Shown: positions 58,410 to 64,000 of the stretch, one piece after another
How positions within the stretch are numbered: position 1 is the first letter of the stretch
Layout of the letters: each line of letters begins with the position of its first letter
NCBI GenBank assembly: GCA_028564925.1
Contig: CM053029.1
Coordinates: forward strand, 294,291,168-294,355,167
Direction of reading: 5' to 3'
Source: Lithobates sylvaticus
Lineage: Eukaryota; Chordata; Amphibia; Anura; Ranidae
Length of the DNA: 64,000 bases
The notes under the pieces: model-generated
Database searches by the model: none
Told to the model about the DNA's origin: nothing
What the model saw: the letters and a program-made list of their open reading frames with translations, nothing else
Position numbers and translations under genes: made by a program

Positions 58410-60001
58410 CAGTATCTCACAAAAGTGAGTACACCCCTCACATTTTTGTAAATATTTTATTATTTCTTTTCATGTGACAACACTGAAGAAATTACACTTT
58501 GCTACAATGTAAAGTAGTGAGTGTACAGCTTGTATAACAGTGTAAATTTGCTTTCCCCTCAAAATAGCTCAACACCCATTTGTTGCCACCATTAATGTCT
58601 AAACCGCTGGCAACAAAAGTGAGTACACCCCTAAGTGAAAATCTCCAAATTGGGCCCAAAGTGTCAATATTTTGTGTGGCCACCATTATTTTCCAGCACT
58701 GCCTTAACCCTCTTGGGCATGGAGTTCACCAGAGCTAAACAGGTTGCCACTGGAGTTCTCTTCCTCTCCTCCATGACAACATCACCATGGTGGATGTTAG
58801 AGACCTTGCGCTCCTCCACCTTCCGTTTGAGGATGCCCCACAGATGCTCAATAGGGTTTAGGTCTGGAGACATGCTTGGCCAATCCATCACATTTACCCT
58901 CATCTTTTTAGCAAGGCAGTGGTCGTCTTGGAGGTGTGTTTGGGGTTGTTATGTTGGAATACTGCCCTGCAGCCCAGTCTATGTAGGGAGGGGATCATGC
59001 TTTGCTTCAGTATGTCACAGTACATGTTGGCATTCATGGTTCCCTCAATGAACTGTAGCTCCCCAGTGCCAGCAGCACTCATGCAGCCCCAGACCATGAC
59101 ATTCCCACCACAATGCTTGACTGTAGGCGAGACACACTTGTCTTTGTACTCCTCACCTGATTGCCACCACACATGCTTGACACCATCTGAACCAAATAAG
59201 TTTATCTTGGTTCCAGTAACCCATGTCCTTAGTCTGCTTGTCTTCAGCAAACTGTTTGCTGGCTTTTCTGTGCATCATCTTTAGGAGAGGCTTCCTTCTG
59301 GGATGCAGACCAATTTGATGCAGTGTGCGGCATATGATCTGAGCACTGACAGGCTGACCTCCCACCCCTTCAACCTCTGCAGCAATGCTGGCAGCACTCA
59401 TATGTCTATTTCCCAAAGACAACCTCTGGATATGATGCTGAGCATGTGCTCTCAACTTCTTTGGTTGACCATGGCAAGGCCTGTTCTGAGTGGAACCTGT
59501 CCTGTTAAACCGCTGTATGGTTTTGGCCACTGTGATGTAGCTCAGTTTCAGAGTCTTGGCAATCTTCTTATAGCCTAGGCCATCTTTATGTAGAGCAACA
59601 ATTCTTTCTTTCAGGTCCTCAGAGAGTTCTTTACCATGAGGTGCCATGTTGAACGTTCAGTGACCAGTATGAGGGAGCAAGAGCGATAACACCAAATTTA
59701 ACATAACACACCTGCTCCCCATTCACACCTGAGACCTTGTAACACTAACGAGTCACATGACACCAGGAAGGGAAAATGGCTAATTGGGCCCAATTTGGAC
59801 ATTTTCACTTAGGGGTTTACTCACTTTTGTTGCCAGCGGTTTAGACATTAATGGCTGTGTGTTGGGTTATTTTGAGGGGACAGCAAATTTACACTGTTAT
59901 ACAAGCTGTGCACTCACTACTTTACATTGTAGTAAAGTATAATTTCTTCAGTGTTGTCACATGAAAAGTGTGAGGGGTGTACTCACTTTTGTGAGATACT
60001 G
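58410..60001 (-). mobile_element. Tc1-like transposon, minus strand, structurally complete, 1.59 kb
   Basis: TA at 58408-58409 and 60002-60003. Ends CAGTATCTCACAAAAGTGAG and exact reverse complement, with a second GTGAGTACACCCCTAAGTG site inside each terminal repeat (58619 and, reversed, 59806). Same subfamily as 21058-24712 and the reference for reading that disrupted copy. Confidence 0.93.
58664..59647 (-). pseudogene. Tc1-like transposase pseudogene
   Basis: The start MAPHGKELSEDLKERIVALH at 59647 leads through both DNA-binding motifs (GYKKIAKTLKLSYITVAKTI; AASIAAEVEGVGGQPVS) to about 59225. A deletion then removes HILWSDE with the first catalytic Asp. The next frame (59250-58900) resumes at [15 protein letters not shown] and includes VKHCGGNVMVWGCM, where Gly-rich residues are altered. 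QHNNPKHTSK has lost the second Asp. After another frameshift near 58900, [20 protein letters not shown] and the C-terminus to NNGGHTKY (58664) are intact. Inactive. Confidence 0.9.
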
Positions 60002-60003
60002 TA

Positions 60004-60877
60004 CATAGCCAGGTAAATCTACTGAAAACATTAGGTAAACATAAGTGGCAATCAAGCATCACTTTATGGGAAAAATTTAACTAGTGGATTTTTTGTAATT
60101 TACAAATGAATATTTAATCATCAAATCTTAAATGTCTAATCAGGGGAGGGCATGCAGGTTTTAGTGAAGTATGCCATTACCAATCCAATTATCTTTATTT
60201 GATTTATTTCATGAAGGACAAATGTATATGAATATCAAGGTCATATAATATTTTTTATTAAGGAAGGATATTCATAACAACAGATAAAAGCATTCCAATT
60301 GCCAATCAGCCTCTATTATCTGTCTACTGTAAATTAGACACTCGTTTTTCACACTTTTTTTTTTACTTTTGTGTAAGTAAATATCCTTTGCGCCTTTAAA
60401 CTGAACTGATCATTGTAGCCTCAAGTAATCAAAAGCCTCCACACAAGAGCCATTATGTTTTCTCACTGGTGTCTGGCAGGTTTTACCAGATATCGTTGGC
60501 TGTTTGTCAAGTTGTATAGTTTACTAACTACTGAGATTATATTGATCTTAATCTAGAAACAAAAACAACAGAAGTGTGGAGTAATTTGCATTTTGCAATA
60601 TGGTTCCCATAGCCACCTTCAAACAAAAACATTCACATTCACTTCCTCATCACAAAACACAAAGTCTATGCTAATATTGTGTTAGGGGTTTTTCCTTATT
60701 GATCACTGTAACTCTAGGTAGCCATTGGGGCTAGGATACATTCAATACATTTTGTTAATGCATATTTAGTCCTCGGAGATATCTAGGAATAATGTAACTG
60801 ATAATGTATTTTATGCTATATTTAACAAACCAAGAGAATACAAATAAGAGAAGTTCTTTGAGAGGGTTTACACACTC
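60004..60877. other. No recognised feature
   Basis: AT-rich. Bases 60856-60877 (GGTTTACACACTCTTTAA) look like one end of a short TTAA element whose other end I cannot find. Confidence 0.4.
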
Positions 60878-61368
60878 TTTAACCTCTTCAGCTCTGGAAG
60901 GATTACCCCCCTTCATGACCATGCTATTTTTTTCGATACGGCACTGCGCTACTTTAACTGACAATTGCGCGTGCAACGCAGTACACAAATAAAACTGATG
61001 TCCATTGGTTCCTACAAATAGAGCTTTCTTTTGGTGATGTTTGATCATGTCTGCGGTTTTTATTTTATTAACAAAAAAAGACTGACAATTTTGAAAAAAA
61101 AAAAAAACAATATTTTTACTTTCTGCTAAAAAACACATCCAATCAAAAAAGAAAAAAAAATCATATTTCTTCCTCAATTTAGGCCAATATGTTTTCTGCT
61201 ACATATTTTTGGGAAAAAAAATCCCAATAAGCGTATATTGATTGGTTTGTGCAAAAGTTACAGCGTCTACAAACTATGGGATATTTTTTATTTATTTTAC
61301 TAGTAATGGCGGCGATCAGCGACTTATAGCGGGACTGCGACACTGCGGACAAATCGGACACTAAGGGG
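60878..61368. mobile_element. TTAA-F1 element fragment, reversed
   Basis: Begins TTAACCTCTTCAGCTCTGG (the reversed right end) and continues with the family core in reverse: GAGCTTTCTTTTGGTGATG, CCCAATAAGCGTATATTGAT and GGCGGCGATCAGCGACTTA. The left half of the family is absent. Confidence 0.7.
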
Positions 61369-62250
61369 GTCATTTACTATAGCGCCAATATGCGATCCCA
61401 CAGCACATGAAAATAGCACCCAATTAAGCCAATTAGGACTTCAACTGGGCAGACATGCAAATGGAAATCGCGCTATCGCCGGCAAACATGCCTGTCAAAT
61501 TGGCATATGCAGGAATAGTTGAAGTCAATGGGGCTTGAACCTGCAAAATCCAAAGTCCTCATTGAAGGCTTGTATGCAAGTTATTTGCCATAAAAAGTAT
61601 ATGAGGACCTGGGTCCTGTCCTAGGGGACATGTATCAATGCAAAAAAAGTTTTTAAAACAATAATTTTATTCAGGAGCAGTGATTATAATAATGCTTAAA
61701 GTGAAACAATAAAAATGAAATATTCCTTTAAATATCGTGTCTGGGGGTCCCTTAGTCTTCTTGTAAAGAAGCGCATCTGTGCGATGTATAGAACAGTGCC
61801 GCAGTAAAATGACATTTTTAAGATCCCTTTCACACTGAGGCCTTTTACAGGCATATTTGCGCCTGAAAAGCGTCTGAAAACTGCCTCTTCTGCAGCCCCA
61901 GTGTGAAAGCACGAGTGCTTTCACACCGGGGCGTTGCTCTTGCAGGACATGAAAAAAAGTCCTGCAAGCAGCATCTTTGGGGTGGTCACGCGGGAGTGAT
62001 CTATACACCGCTCCTCCACCACCCCTGCCCATTAAAATGAATGGGCACCGCTGACAAATTGCCTGCAAAGCACTTTGGCAGTGGCGCTTTTTGGGCGCTA
62101 TTAACCCTTTCTTCGGCCGCTAGCAGGGGTTAAAAGTACCCTGCTAGCAGGCGAATAGCGCTGCTATAACAGGGGTAAAGCGCCACTAAAACTAACTTGC
62201 TCACGGCTGTAATCTATTGCCGACTCCTGCCAATATAGATGAAAAATCTA
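61369..62250. repeat. GGAGCAGTGATTTTAA-type repeat, split by a CCCTTTCACACTG MITE
   Basis: 61560-61821 and 62192-62250 match the repeat at 12330-12600 on either side of an inserted element. 61369-61560 (CATTTACTATAGCGCC and following) probably belongs to the same unit but has no second copy here. Confidence 0.55.
61822..62190. mobile_element. CCCTTTCACACTG-type MITE, ~370 bp
   Basis: Interrupts AATGACATTTTTAAG and resumes at CTAACTTGCTCACGG, positions continuous in the repeat copy at 12330. CAGTGTGAAAGCACGAGTGC and similar inner palindromes are present. End bases are approximate. Confidence 0.55.
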
Positions 62251-62489
62251 TACCTTTAGAGGGTAACAAGTAATCTAACTGATTACTCTTCCCCTTGCGG
62301 TAACGCCGCTCCCATTACTGGGGCGGCGTTACCGCAATTACCCGCCGCGATCCGCGGAGCCGTCCGCGGCCTCGGCCTTAGGAAACGCCACGGCTTCGGC
62401 TTCAGAGCGGCGGCCATCTTGGTGCACCCGATGGCCGCAGCTCCGGCCTAGCTCCGGAGCGGCGGCCATCTTGGTGCACCCGTCGGCTG

Positions 62490-63500
62490 TTTACAATGTG
62501 ATTGCTCCGTCAAATGATGGAGCGATCACTTGTAAACAAACCGGCGTCAAGATGATGCCGGTTCCTCTCTCCCCTTTGTGTACAGATCTGTACAGTGGAG
62601 GGGAGAGATCGGATGGCAGCAGCCATCCCTCCATACACTGCCAATACTCTGCAATACCCAGCCAATACCCAGCCAATACCCTGCAATACCCTGACAATAC
62701 TCTGCAATACCTTGCCAATACTCTGCAACACCCTGCCAATACTCTGCAATACCCAGCCAATACCCTGCCAATACTCTGCAACACCCTGCAATACTCTGCA
62801 ACACCCTGCAATACCCTGCAATACCCTGCAATACTCTGCAATACTCTGCAATACTCTGCAATACCTTGCCAATACTCTGCAATACCGTGCCAATACTGTG
62901 CAATACCCTGCCAATACTCTGCAATACCCTGTCAATACTCTGCAATACCTTGCCAATACTCTGCAATACCCTGCCAATACTCTGCAATACGCTGCCAATA
63001 CTCTGCAACACCATGCCAATACTCTGCAACACCATGCCAATACTCGGTAATACCAAGCCATACTCTGCAATACCCCGTAATACCCAGCCATACTCTGCAA
63101 TACTCAGTAATACCCAGCCATACTCTGCAATACTCTGCAATACTTGGTAATACCCAGCCATACTCTGCAATACCCTGCCAATACTCTGCAATACCCTGCC
63201 AATACTCTGCAACACCCTGCCAATACTCTGCAACACCCTGACATACTCTGCAACACCCTGACAATACTCTGCAACACCATGCCAATACTCTGCAACACCC
63301 TGCCAATACTCTGCAACACCCTGCCAATACTCTGCAATACCCTGCCAATACTCTACCATACCCAGCCATACCCAGCCATACTCTGCCATATTCTGCCATA
63401 CTCTGCAATACACGGTAATACCCAGCCATACTCGGCGATACCCAGCCATACCCAGCCATGCTCAGCCGTACCCAGCCATACTCAGCCAATAATACAGTTG
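62490..63500. mobile_element. Reversed TTAA-F2 segment with satellite
   Basis: GTGATTGCTCCGTCAAATGA, CCGGCGTCAAGATGATG and GGTTCCTCTCTCCCC followed by the CTGCAATAC array are the reverse of 7650-7930 in the 5592-8090 copy, in the same order. Neither TTAA end is visible. Confidence 0.65.
62640..63490. repeat. CTGCAATACY satellite array (reverse of 7108-7650)
   Basis: About 75-80 units mixing the decamer CTGCAATACC with an 11-bp variant CTGCCAATACT, plus AGCCATACC variants at the right. Open frames of 151-300 codons on both strands come from the repeat and are not genes. Confidence 0.9.
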
Positions 63501-63870
63501 GGGAGATGACATGGATATTACAGTGGGGGAGATTGTGGATATTACAGTGGGGGCTTTATGGTGGTGGAATTTTCAAACTTTTTTGCGAATTCAATTATTA
63601 TTTGCTGATCCGAAAAATGATCCGATCCGTGACTCTGATCCGAGCAACGATCCGATCCGTGAGTTTGGGGGGGACAGATGTACAGAGGGGGAACTGATAT
63701 GTGTGTGGGGGGGGACAGACGTGTAGTGGGGTACAGAGGGAGAACAGATATATGTGTGTGTGTGGGGGGGACAGATGTGTAGTGGGGTACAGAGGGGAAA
63801 CAGATATATGTGTTGGGGGGGAACTGACGTGCAGGGGGGAACAGAGGGGAAATAGACGTGCAGGGGGGAA
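63500..63870. repeat. Degenerate G-rich minisatellite
   Basis: GGATATTACAGTGGGGGAG occurs twice near 63512-63550. From 63660 units of about 45 bp recur with GGGGGGGACAGATGTGTAG, TGGGGTACAGAGGGG and AACAGATATATGTGT. Confidence 0.7.
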
Positions 63871-64000
63871 TGCGCCCCTTGCTTACAGTAATACTAGACC
63901 CGCCCCTAAGAATATTAAAAAAAAAAGTCACAGTTACTTTGCTGAGTAACTAATTACTTTTCCAATATAGTAACTGAGTTACTAACTCAATTACTTTTTT

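Larger units (their letters stand above)
62255..64000. mobile_element. GTAACG/GTAACT-rich element running off the window, with TTAA-F2 material inside
   Basis: The left block GTAACAAGTAATCTAACTGA, then GCGGTAACGCCGC and its complement, and the right block AGTAACTAATTACTTTTCC (63930-64000) are typical opposite ends of one frog repeat type. Between them, 62490-63500 is reversed TTAA-F2 material. The right end lies beyond the window. Confidence 0.45.

Noticed and set aside
62471-63489. Open frames up to 300 codons on both strands
   Set aside because: Same cause: the CTGCAATACY array read in different frames. No non-repeat domain is present.

Overview
The window is vertebrate nuclear DNA, most likely from a ranid frog. 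The reasons are a full-length Tc1-family element (48685-50305) that I recognise from memory as very close to Frog Prince of Rana pipiens, CR1-, L2- and L1/Tx1-like LINE pieces, and dense short inverted-repeat transposons with TTAA, TTA/TAA, TA and 8-bp target duplications. I see no host exon, tRNA or rRNA, and no LTR or retrovirus-like element. The window reads as intergenic or intronic sequence built by repeated transposon insertion.

Layout. 1-2440 is a 2.4-kb inverted repeat. 2744-5393 holds two hAT-like elements, one interrupted by a TTA-flanked element. 5592-8526 is a TTAA element with a 10-bp satellite, abutted by a second TTAA element. 8659-10394 is a TA-flanked element with a 21-bp minisatellite, followed by an L1-like 3' end. 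10690-14667 has a 37-bp minisatellite, two hAT-like elements and a TTAA element. 14806-17787 has two TA-flanked elements sharing a terminus type. 18000-19407 is a broken Tc1 copy split by a TTA element. 19595-20530 is a minisatellite split by an L2-like fragment. 21058-24712 is a Tc1 copy carrying three other insertions, nested up to three deep. 26395-30085 is a CR1 LINE split by a 1.5-kb TTA element. 31046-36294 has TTAA and TTA elements and a Tc1 copy. 37385-43192 has hAT-like and TTAA elements. 44285-47168 is a 2.9-kb hAT-like giant hairpin. 48685-50305 is the intact Tc1 element. 51912-64000 has TTAA, hAT-like and Tc1 elements plus a second 10-bp satellite.

How the parts relate. The only intact protein gene is the Tc1 transposase at 48904-49926. 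It has a complete DD34E triad and terminal inverted repeats of about 215 bp that differ at about one position, so this copy moved recently. The other Tc1 copies are dead. The many short elements have no coding capacity and must depend on transposases encoded elsewhere. Two non-autonomous elements with different end types (28355-29896, TTA duplication; 44285-47168, 8-bp duplication) carry the same internal cassette in the same order: a GC box, a TATA box, a purine-rich tract, AATAAA, then a shared 300-400 bp module. This shared mini transcription unit is the strongest candidate here for something not yet described.

Naming used below. TTAA-F1 and TTAA-F2 are two related long TTAA-flanked families. 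'Short TTAA element' means a 440-490 bp element with a TTAA duplication. Superfamily names for non-coding elements rest only on ends and target duplications.
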